A stretch of DNA of 64,000 bases from Rallus limicola (lineage: Eukaryota > Chordata > Aves > Gruiformes > Rallidae). This document shows, piece by piece, positions 35,701 to 47,700 of this stretch (its first letter is position 1; each line of letters starts with the position of its first letter). The stretch covers positions 876,001 to 940,000 of the forward strand of contig JAKCOZ010000018.1 of NCBI GenBank assembly GCA_022605955.1, written 5' to 3'. Both the position numbers and the translations under genes were made by a program. The notes under the pieces were generated by a model. The model worked only from the letters and a program-made list of their open reading frames with translations, made no database searches and had not been told where the DNA came from.

Positions 35701-38700
35701 CCAGCACCAGGCACAGCTGCAGACCCTGCACACCCCCAGGCCCTGGGCAAGCAGCTTTGCCCATACGATTCAGTAAGCCCCTCTCAGGTGTTAGTTAGAA
35801 GTGACTCCAAGTTCAGTGTGATTCCAGGATCACACTGAAATTAGTGGGATTAGAAATGAGCGAGAAACAGGTGACAGCTGGTGACACACTGGATGGAGAC
35901 ACAGGACATGGGGTTTATGTCTGCCAGTTCTCACAGCCACAGAACGCTCCCGTGCCTTGACTCCCCCAGATATGAACAGGGGATAACAAAATGACTCCTT
36001 CCATAAAGCACTCTGAAATCTGGGAATGAAACCCAGGTGACATCCCCAGGGTCACTCACCTGAAATCAGGGCTCAGGTGAAGCTTCTCAGGCCAAGGCCA
36101 TTTACCTGCTCTTTGGCTGCCACTTCTGCAAGACTCAGCACTTGGCTGCATCCAGCCAGCTGCTCCATGGGAGACTTTGGAAAAGTGGAAAGAACAGGAG
36201 CTAGGAGGTGAGGATCACAAGATGGGAGCTGAACAGATCCCAGTAGATCCTGCATGGTGGCTCAAGAACACTGCACAGCCTGGCTGCTACCAGCAACTCC
36301 CCAAAAAACCTGGTGGATCTTGGATTTACCAGAAAGGATAATAAATTTGTGAATAAACTTGGAAACAGTAGTTTCCCCAGAGCCAAGCCAACAGTGCCCC
36401 TTGCCTCTCTGCAAAGTGCTTTGAGATTTGCTGATGAATATTCTGATTTTTAACATTGGCAAAAAGCACAGGCTGGGCTGCAGCTCCAACCCAGCTTGGG
36501 TGGCTGGTGTCCCCCATCCTTCATTTGAACAGGCATGTAGCTATTTCCTCCTCCAAACCCCCAGACCCACGTCAAACCTTTAGAGCAGCACAGCCAGGAG
36601 ATGGGCTAGACCTGCAGCACCAGGGCTACAGAGACCAGAGACACACACAGAGCTCTCCAGCAGCAGGTCACCGAAGAAACTGGAACCAGTAAGCAGCTGG
36701 GAACGTGATGACGCAGCAGCCTGATGGAGCAGAAAGAACAAAGCAAGGTGAAGAGAGGAAAAAGGAAAGCAGCATGCTCTGCTCCAGGAGGAGCAACCAC
36801 TTTACGGGGACAAAGTGGACCTCAGCACGCCCAGTGATGTGGCAGAGCCTGTTCTGTGCATGTGGTTTCCCCACATTGTTTGTCTCCTGGCTTGTTTTCT
36901 ACACTCAAGTGGGTTTTAATTGACTTTCTGCTAAGACCTGCTTCCAGAACAGCTCACCAGAGAGGAGCACAGAGCGTGATGCTCAGAGGGGATGCCCGGA
37001 GCTGGGTGCAGCCCTCAAGGAGAGGCAGAGGAAGGCTAAGATTCATTTTAATTGCTGCTAAGGTCCGGGTTTAATTCCTGGCTCTCTAAACTTCCCGTAA
37101 CACTTTGGCTGGGCCATTACAATTCAGAACCACTTGGCAGTGAGCTGCTCCCCATGTCATATGGGAATTAGATGCTTAAACACCTCTGTGGATCTGGGGC
37201 CTGATTTAGGCTGTCAGTTATCCAGCCTGCACAACACCACTTTTCCCCTCTCTCCTGACCCATTTCCACCTTCCCCATCCAATTGTGAGACCCTCAAGGC
37301 AGAGGTGACAATTTAAGTGCTGAATAAAATCAGCCCTGGGCTTTTCCAGAGCACTCTGCTCCCCAAGTTTCTTAACACAGTTTGGGGTTTTTCCCCCCCC
37401 TCCATGTGAAAGCCCGAAACACTGAGTGCTGTTGCTCCCTGCTGCTTTGACACCTGCTGTGCTTCACCCAGGAACCAGCTGTGGTTGCCTTAAGCAGCTG
37501 GTATGTTTTTGTCATGGGCCATTTGACAGAACTGCCAATATCTGAATCAATGAGTCTAATTTTAGGTGGCTACAACTCATTTCTGAAAGCAGGTTGTGTA
37601 AACAAATGCAAGCAGAGGGTGACGCCGAGGTTTGATGCAGCAAGCCTGCACAATGCCACGGGCTCTGCAGCTCCCTGGGGACAGGTAGGACATCAGCACA
37701 TCTACCCCCCCACCCCCAAAACTGCCAGGGGAGGAGTAAAGTCCATCGTGTCTAAGGTTACATGTTGTTGGGGATAGGCAGTTCCTCTCCATCACCAGTG
37801 CTGAGCAGAGAGGACCAGTCCCGGTGCCTTCATAGCAGTGCCAGAGGTCTCCCTGTGATTCCATCCCCCTGTGAAGGAGGGCTGGACAGCACGAGCCCTT
37901 CTCGACCCTCACCTGAGCCCACTGATGTGTTTCTGACAGCTGACCCAGGGCTACACTACAGCAGAGCTGCTGCATGGAAGCTCAGATGTAAAGTCTGTGG
38001 GGTTTAAATGTCTCTCTTCGTCCAGCAGCTGGAAAAAAATCTATTTAAATGGCCTATAATTGCTAAAAACAGCACCAAAGCAGAAGTACCTGAAATGATC
38101 TTTATTTTCCTGGTTGTTTGACATCATTCTCTTTGTGCTGAGGAGTGAGCAGGGCGAGCCACTGGCTCTAGGAACATCCCAACTGCCATGAGGGAAGGCT
38201 CCTAAGCTCCCAGCCACTAACCTCACCACTAACCTCACAGAAAAACCACTGCAAGTAACAGAAAATTCAAAAATCCCCCTGCTCATCCTCTGGAAAAAAA
38301 ATCATAATAAAGCAGCTAGCACCGAGTCAGAGCCGAAACACACCTGCAGCTCCCCCACAGCCCTACAGCCTGCTGGGTGATCAGGGGTTTCCCATTACAG
38401 CAAGAGCAGAAAGCCCAATTTCCCATCACACACCACCCAGCAGACTGCCCCTCTCCACCTAGAACTGCACGATCTGGCTATAAATCATTTGCACCCAAAC
38501 ACACAGCAAGTACCTTGGCAGCACTCAGGCTCAGTGGCGAGCCATTTGAATGCCTTTGATGTTTATTGCAATTACAGCTGCGCTGGCTGCATCCCCATTA
38601 TTCTCGTTAGCTGTTTATAAAGCCAGGGCCCTCTGTGGAGGGGAGCAGGGCTGTGCTGGCACAGGCACTGGGAGGAAGCGGTTTCCAGCATCGTTTGCAC

Positions 38701-41700
38701 GACAGAGTCCCCCCAGGGACGTCTGCAAGGAGCTGTGACACGTGGCACTTTTTCTTGTTCGTACCCATCCTGCTGCCCGGCCCCGCGGCGTGACTCAGGG
38801 CTCTTCCTGCCCTGCACACGTCTGTCCCTCTCTGCTGTAATTCCACCGGGATGCTGAGCACCCTCACCAAAAGAAAACACCTCATAGAACGGGGCTTTTG
38901 ATTATTTAAGTTGGCAGAGGAGGCATAACAAGCAGCAGCGGCCAGAAGTCAGAGCCAGATCTGCTCTGCTTTGGGATAACAAGTGGTGGTGTTTAGAGAA
39001 GCCAGGGCCGGTGCCAGAAGGGGATCTCCACCCTTTGGTCACTTCTCTACAGCAAAGTTCAAGCCTCCAGGGACTGAGCACTGGAAAAAAAAAAAACAAC
39101 AAAAACCAACATGCTTAGCCATCCTATTTACAACAACCCCAAGGTTGAGTTCTGCAAACAGAGAGCTCCTCATGAGCCAGGGCTCTGGTGAGACCTTCAG
39201 TGAAGGATCGAGGACAATCCTTCTTGTCCTAGCACCAGGGATGCTGGAGCATGGATGGTCCCATCAGGGATGGCAGTACGAGGCAATGTCATCTCCCCTC
39301 CTTTCAGCTTTCCTCCATCCCTGGAGGCTCCCTTCAAGCTCTTGGATTTCTCCTCAGCTGCACCAAAAGCACTGGAATAACCTGCTAGCTCAGCACTTTT
39401 ATCCCCCATTCCCTTGACAAAGAGGGAGTGTAGGCAATAGCTTGTTCTTCAGCAATCCTTGATGCTTTCACTAAAAAGCACCTGTGATAGCTCCAAGCAA
39501 ATGTGTTACAAGCAGCTACCTCTCCCCAGGGGAAAACAAGACAATGGCTTCTGCCAGGGAGTATTTGGAGAAGGAGGAGCTGCCCAAGTTCAGCAGCTGC
39601 TAGAGGGTACTGGCCCCCATGATGATCTCAGCATGTTATTTTTTGTGCTGAATCTATAGAATATCTTAAGACATTTGCAAATGAACATCCCAAAATTGGG
39701 TCCTAAACAGCCACGTGCCCAAAAGAACATTTTTTTTCCCCCCTATTGCATTGGTTGACTCAGTAAGTGACATCACACCTGCCCATGCTGCTCTCTGTGC
39801 TACGAGACTGATGCTCATTAAACCTGCAGGGAAGGATGTCCTACAGCTCCCCTGCACAGGCCCTCCCAGAACTCACTATCCTTATGGGAAGGCCGTTTCC
39901 TATTGCCCCTTTTCCTCGCTGCAGTTAAAAGCCCTTGTTTGCTGGTCCTGTTCCAAATGGATTTAGAAAACAAATTAGTCCCTTCCTCTGTATGTAATTA
40001 ATGATCTGATCATGCCTCCCCTTTCAGGGGCTGAAAAGGACAGGTTTGCTGCCCAGTAAGCTAGAAGAGAAAAGCAGGGAGAAGATCTGAAAAGTCAGGT
40101 CTGATTTTCACAGCCAAATCCCATCTGGCAAGAGGCCATGTTTTATTATGTAGTCACTGTGGTTTACACACTGTTTTTGTTCCTGTTTGGCTGGAATTGT
40201 TGTCATAAAAGAAATAACAACCCAACAAATGAACAACTATGGCTCCAACACAGTTAGATGAGAAAAATGTGATCAGCTGGGAGCTCGCAACACCCGGATG
40301 GTCCCAAGGGGGTGGAACTCTGAGCCAAGCCCCAGTAACCCATGTATGCTGGATGCTGAAGACCTCATTCCAGACACACATCGCTATCAGGGCACTCAAA
40401 CCACTGTCAGTGTGAGTACCTACCATGAAATTCATCCCCTACATAGCCTCTGCAGCTCCTGGGAAGAAACAGGATTGTAAATGGTTGCCCAAGCACTGCT
40501 CTGCTCTGGTTAGTGCTGCTTTGCTGGATGTCCCCTCCTGCCACCCCACAGCAAGGTGCAGCATCCCACGAAGGCTCTGCACCTCATCACCAAGCACTGC
40601 TGCAGCAGAGCCATGCAGCGTTACAAGCTGGAAGGACTCATCCTTTACTGCTGGCCCTTTCTGACTGAAACCTTTAGGAGCTGTCAGCTCTGAGGACCCC
40701 AGCAAGATGGATCACCAGTGGGATCAGGTTCAGCTGGTTTCAGTAGCTGTGAACTAGTTTCCTTCATTCATCTTATTCCAGGCAGCAACAGGATTACCAG
40801 CAACAGCCATTAAAAATACCACTCCAGACACACGTTCCCAAAAGGACACACTCAAAGTTTTCAAAGCTGAACCAGCCAGGTTTAGTTTGAGTGTTTTTAC
40901 CTTTTCCAGTTCTTGCCCCTGAGTATGGAAACTGGGCATTTCTTTTTCCAGATGTAAATGGCAGCATTTCTAACTGACTCCTCCTCTAATCATAGGAGCT
41001 GGTGCTTAAAGAAAAACCCCAGGGATCGTGAGCGAGCAACATGAGGGATCAGTGCAGGGATGCTTTCTCATAAACCCCAAACAAAACTCCTCCTAAAATA
41101 CCCACCAAAAACCCCACCTTCCACTTGAGAAATTAGGGACTCACTGGAACACCTATGATCCCGGGAGAGCAAAGCCCTGTACAGACCTCTGGGACTACCC
41201 ACTGCTACCAGGGAAGGCAGCTCTGTGTCAGTCCCCAGGCTGCAGCCCCCAGGAGTCCCCTTGCTCTGTCCTGATTTACACAGCCACAAAGCTCCAGGCA
41301 GCTTCCCAGGACACAAACACCTGGGACAGAAGGATCAGAGGTGAGAGACAGGGAGGAAAGAAAAAACAGTCCCGTTGGCTCCTAGAAGCCTTTACAACCC
41401 TCATCTATCCACTCAGTGAGGCTGCAAGGGATCAAATGTGTTCAAATGTGTGTCTTAACTCTCTAAACAACTCTGGAGTACAGGTCAAACAGCCTTTCTC
41501 TGCCAAGGCCAAGCTGGAGCAAACAGCACACAGGGTGGGAATAGCCCCACTGATTTTGATGACCTTGCACTCTCCCTGTGAGAGGGGAAGAGGGCTCCCC
41601 GCAGGGTGCAGCTCCATCTGGGGATGAAGGCATTTATTCTGGCTGAATAAGTTCCAGTACTAATTTACTTAAAACCCAATAGCTTTGCACGTGGGCTTTG

Positions 41701-44700
41701 CTAACATTTTGGGGGAAATGAGGTGTTTGGAAGTCATTCCTACAGAAGACAAGGAAAACCCAAGCCACACAAGCAGCAAGCACACCTTTCTTCTCTCATT
41801 TCAGGTACTCCGGTCTCCACACACTCTACTGTCCACGCTGTAACAGGTACCTCCCAGATCATGACCTGCTTTGCATGTCCCCTTAGCATCTCTTGCCTGC
41901 ATCTGCTCTTACTGGGTGTAACAGCCCCTCTCCTGCCCATCCTTCATCCCTCCCTGTGGGGATCCTGCCAACAAGGAGCACACACAGATGATGTCACCTC
42001 CATGTCTCTCTGCTTGTGTTACAGGTCAATCCCAGTCAACAACACACAGCCCTGAAGTAAGGGACCATACCTCAGGTAATGTTTATCAGGAGTCCAGTCT
42101 CTGGGGCAGCCTGGCTGGTAACTGGTCTGTCCCTCTCTTCCTGTTATGTTCTGCAGAGGTGGGGGAGGGAATCTTTGCAGGCACAGCCATCCCTCCGAAG
42201 GGACCCCAAAAATATAAAGGCAAATGATCTCAGATTCTGCTTCCAAGGCTTACAGAAAAAAAGAAACATTCCTAAATTCAAATATTTTTGAAGCATTTGG
42301 ATAAAAGAAGGAGGGGGAGGAGGCCAAACACCAAACCCAACCTTAAAAACACTTTCACTCTTCTCTTTTTTACTGGAAAGCCAAGAGAAGTCTAGACAAG
42401 GAACTTGCCTATAAATTCCAAGCTGGTGAATCACTCTTCCTTCCAGAGGGTTTACTGAAAGCTTTTTCTCCCCACATCCTAATCTGGATCAGGTTCTTGC
42501 TACGCAGCTCTGAGTAGCAGGTTGAGGAAGATGACAGAGCCTCCAGACCATGGCAAGAGCTGAGGCATCTGTGCTTAGAAACACTCAGTGAAATGAACCA
42601 GGAAAGTTGCATTTCAGATAACGAACAATCACATGAGTGCCAGGCAGCTCTAGCCCACTGAGTGGTCCAGTGACAAAACCACCTTCATTTTCAAAGCAGG
42701 AAAAAAGTGGTGGCAAAAAGCAAGACTTTCTCCATGTGTGTCTTGAGCTGGGCCAGCTCAGCTCCTCCACAAATGGAAAAAACCAGAAGTTAATGCTGAA
42801 GTACGAGAGCTCCCTGACACCAAGCAGGACAAAGGCTATTTCCTTGTCTACTCATGCTTTCCAAGCAGATTATCCCTCACTCCCAAGGAGTCTGAGGACT
42901 CTTTGCAGTCACCATGCCCTCCCCAAGCCACTTCTGAACAGAGCTTGTGATGAGCAGAGCTCTCTGAAGTAACACTGTTCTCCCTCCACAGAGCCTTCAG
43001 TGCAGTCAACCCCATCAGCTGCTGACTGGAATCTCACTTCTGTGGGTCAAACTTCTGCAGCCAAATCCTCTCCTGTCACGACACCAGTGCGAGCACTGAC
43101 TGTGCAGGGTAAGCGTGGGCAACTCAGCTTTGTGCTCAGGCTGGACCTGTTTACACATCCCTCCTTATCCAAGCAGAACAGGGGGCATCAGAAAGACAGG
43201 GCTAGTCCGTGCCATGCTATTTACTCAGTAGCAGCCACTTCTGAACCTCTTTGAGTCTTTCCCAAAAGAGCAGCTCGTTCCAGCTCCCCAAAAGCACAGG
43301 GCTGGGTACAGCCATGACCTAGGCATGGCAGCCACACAGCAAGCCTGGATCAGAAAAAACAGACCTGGCTTTACCAGGCAATGTTCTGGGGAGAGGCTAG
43401 AGGGACCCCAGCCTCCCCAGCAGGCCTCTCATGCACACCCTCCCAACTGACTGCCCAGACCTCTAGCTCAACATCCTGATGTTTGTTTGTAGGAGAAGCC
43501 TCATGCAAACAAAGGGGTTTCCCCCCCCCCCCCCCCCCCCACGGACACCAACAGCTCCCCATAGCAGAAGTAACAGCAGCTTCTAGAGTTAATTTTCCTT
43601 TTCTGTGTTTTCTTTATCCAGATGAAGTAACTAGTGGGAGCAGCAGCACAGCAGCTTCACCACCTCAAGGTATTCTGTCCTTTTGTAGAGTTCCACTAAG
43701 TTTAAATCATTTCAGGGCAGTTAGCTTGCTTGGTTCACATGGTGCAGGTTACCTCAGCACTACTCTTTTATCTGGGGGTTGAGCCACACCAGTAACACCC
43801 AAAAGCACGTCTGGTATCTTTGCAAGCAATGAAAAGACACAGGACCAAATGCACTTCTCATCCCCTGCCTGGGATGAACCTGAACAGCTGAAAGACTGAC
43901 CTGTGTTTACAGGAAGGGAGCCCTCTTAACATCCTTTAGAAATAAAACTTAAAATGTTTTGACAGTTTGCTTAACCAGCCTGTGAGGAAAAGCGAGAGGC
44001 TGAAGGGAGAGATTTCCTGGAGTAAGGGCAGAGTCCAAGTGAGTGGGAAGATTGAAATCTGACAACTGAGCTGATTCCCCATTAAAGACTGGGCCTCAAA
44101 AATATGCAATGGTCAGGAGAGAAACTTCTCTGCCTCTCCACGTACCTCTCAGAGCTCTAACACAAGCAAGGTTAAAAACCCATGGTCAGCCCTGCCTGTA
44201 CAGATGTCTAACCAGCATGAGTGTGCCCAGCTAAGCCAAAAGCCCTTTGGATCAGAGCAAGTTGTTATTAATTATAACCCTGCTTTTTATTTGAAAAGCT
44301 CTGTACATCTTTGACTATAGAAATGCTACTGACACTTCCAACAGCAAGGTCTTCTGTTGTGTGAGACCCAACATCTCCCAGGGACTGGGTATCCATGCCA
44401 GCAAGCCACAGCTTCTGCCCACAGCCAATGGCTGGAAGAACAATTTCATAACGAAAGGGCTTGATGACTGGTGAAAAAACTGTGCAGCAGCAATCCCTGC
44501 TTCACAGGACTGCTCTGCTCCATGTGGTTTCTGAGCCTGTTAGATTTGTTATTTCATACCTTTTCCCATCATTTCTCCTTCTACTTCTGACCTCTGGCAA
44601 AATGACATTCCGAAGCAGTGATGGTTCTGCAGGACAGTCTTGGCTGCATACCCTGTGCCCCAGCGCGGAGGACTTTTGGTCAGCGCTGGTTTTGGAAAGG

Positions 44701-47700
44701 CCAGGATGGAAAAGGAGAAAAGAAGATCCTAGTTGACCTACAGATGATCTTCTGAGATTCTAAAATACCATGGTTAGTCTCCTGGCAGGGCCCATGGCTG
44801 TTCACTGAGGTCCACCTAGATGATCTGGCCATTCAACACACACTCAGGAGGCAGCAAAGGGTTTTTTCTCCATACAAGTGGAACACACAGCCTAGCACAA
44901 CATCAGCTTGCACAGGCACTGGAAGCAGCTGTCACAAACCCAACAGCTTCACATAAGCTAGTTCATCCCACTGGGAACTGGACTCCTTGCAGGAACAAAC
45001 CTCTACCCTGCCACAGCTAGACTACATATGGCATACAAGTCCAGCCCAATGCAGACTAGCTTAATTACTTCTGGATAACCCAGGACAGCACGTTCCAAGT
45101 CCAAGGACAAGCTGACAGTCAATCCACACCCGTATTCTGCAGAATTTCTTCCCCTAAGCAGATTTCTTTTTGTTTTTTTTTAAATCTCACCATTTATGAG
45201 CAATAGCAAACCTAGAACCTTCCCAGTTCACACCTCTAGCCTTCAATTATCTGCCCAAAAATGCATCCGGGACTGCAGAGCCTGAAGAGTTTATACAAGG
45301 GTATTTGAATTTCAGCTCTGTTTGGACATGGAAAATAGTAGGAAGTATGTTTGGTGGGAAGGTTTTTCCTTGAGTATGAATCCCATGTTTTCCCAGATGT
45401 CACCATCATTACTGTGGACCCATTCTCCTCTCCAGCATGCCCATTAATTCTTCTCATTATTAGATGACACTCAAGGACAAGACTCACATTCTGCATTTCT
45501 CTGTGCAGGTCAGGAGACCGAGAGAAGTGAGACTACCACGACTTCAGCAACTCAAGGTGCTTTCTCCTTTCTCTCACAGGGAGATGATTAGCACTAAGAT
45601 ATTTTATCACCCTTTTCACAGCCAACAGCAAGGCCATCATACTGCTGTCTTCAAGGCAGCATAGCAAAGGGATAACAAGGACCTGAGGGACACTGGACAT
45701 GCCATCCAGCCCTTGAAAAGCCTGTAAAGCTCTGCAGATGCAGCACATTGGGGCAATCTGTCGAGACTGGGAATGGTGGTTGTGAGTCACAGCAGGGACG
45801 GTGCTGTTAAGGCAAAAGGTTGTAAAATGAGGGAGACGGGACAAGCCTCCCCCTCAAACACAGTGCCTCATCAGTCCTTCACCTGCCACGTTCAGCTTCC
45901 TCACCAGGGGCCTGGCAGAAAACCCTGTGGGTGTTCTCAGACTGTTGATGAGAGAGGACACATGAAGGCAACCCAATTCCCACGTAGGTCTTGGCCACTT
46001 TGCTGCTAAAATTGATGGGGCTGGGTCAGGACTCAACATTCTTCTCTTCACTAAAGTACAAGCATGAGCTGGGCCTCTCATACTGCTAGGAATCCTCTTC
46101 CCAACCTTGGAGGAAAGGCTTTTATATAAAGCTACCTTTTCCTTCCTCTTGCAGGCAGCTCAACACCAGTCACCCCAACACCGAAGCCCTCTGAGTTCCT
46201 GCCTGTGCCCACTCCGACAGACGATAAATCCCCACTGACGGTGGCAGCTTTTGGTAAGGTCTCCTGCAACTAGGGGAGAGGAGGGGGGTCTGTTCAGCCA
46301 GGCCACTCGGTTTTGGACACCCAATTTCAAAGATGCTTCCCTGGAGATGACAGGTCCCCAGTTACCTCCTTCAGCATGCCTGACCCTGGAGTTTTCAGAG
46401 TGTGAGGGGAAAAAACCTGTGAGAAAAGCCTTGTCACCAGCAAGCAACAAAGCACCTAATCAATACTCCCAGCTGTGCCCCATATACAAGGGACAGACAG
46501 TCTGAAAGTCCATGGTGGCTACACCTGAGCTTGAGATCTTGGTCCCAGCACCAGTGTTTGCCCCAACTCCACATTAGGACAAGACCTGGGCACAAATGAT
46601 CCTGTGCTAAGCCTTGGTTTCCCTGAGAACATCGAGAATAAATACACTACTTGGAAGTGTAGGCTTTTTTTTTTTCCCCTCACCTTTAAACTTATTGGGA
46701 CTTCATTCCCACCCTGCCTCTCTGCCTTGCCCTCTACAGTTCCACCCTGCTTGGCAGGATGTAGCCAAGTCCTCCACATCCTTCAGACTATGGAAGGACA
46801 GAGCAAGAGATGCCATACTCTGACCCAGCAAGAGTGGGGTACATTTAACAGACCCACTCTGCTGTGGGCTGTACTGTACCCCTCTTCTGTGATGATGGGC
46901 AAAAACACCCCCAATTTGTTCATTTCTATCAGACTATAAGAAAAAGTTATTTCAGAAGCATTTTTAAAAGTCAAGTGTCATGTTTAAAAGTATCATTCAC
47001 TTGCACCTTCCCAGGGAGGCCATGAGAAGCCCTGAAGCAGTCTTAACAGGACAGGATGCCCATGCAAAGAGTACTGTGATTTATTGAGGCCAGATGTCAA
47101 AATCAAATCTGCACTTGGCCACTGGTTTATGAGACAGATAACATCCTTCATAATCTTTAGCTTGTCTCTCCCCATTATATTACATATTTATCTGACTTCA
47201 TACACCTTTAGGATAAGATTTACCAGCTGTAGTAGGGGCATACTGACTGCACTCAATCCCCAGCTGACTTCTGCCCTCTTGGAACTGCCTTGCTAATTAA
47301 GTGTTTATCAGAAACCCTTTGAGGTTAAAACACAAGAGGATAAAGCCATTTGCTCCATCAACTACTTACTTCTCTGCCTATTACATGCCATGCTCATTTT
47401 AAAGGAAATTATGATTTCCTACCTGAGCTTTGATGACAGTCGAATTCTCTGCTACCCCAGAAGCTGAGGCCAGGCACATTGTGGTATCAATCACAGACAG
47501 TTCTCTCCTCCATCCCCAGGTGTCATCAGCTTCATAGTTATCCTGATAGTGGTTGTGATCATTCTGGTCAGCGTGGTCAGCCTGAGGTTCAAGTGTAACC
47601 GCTCAAAGGACTCAGAAGGTATTTGCCTGGGGTGCTCTGTCTTTCCTTAATCAAAGAGTCATCTACGTGGGTCTGGCAGTTCCTAAAAGATATTTCAAAA

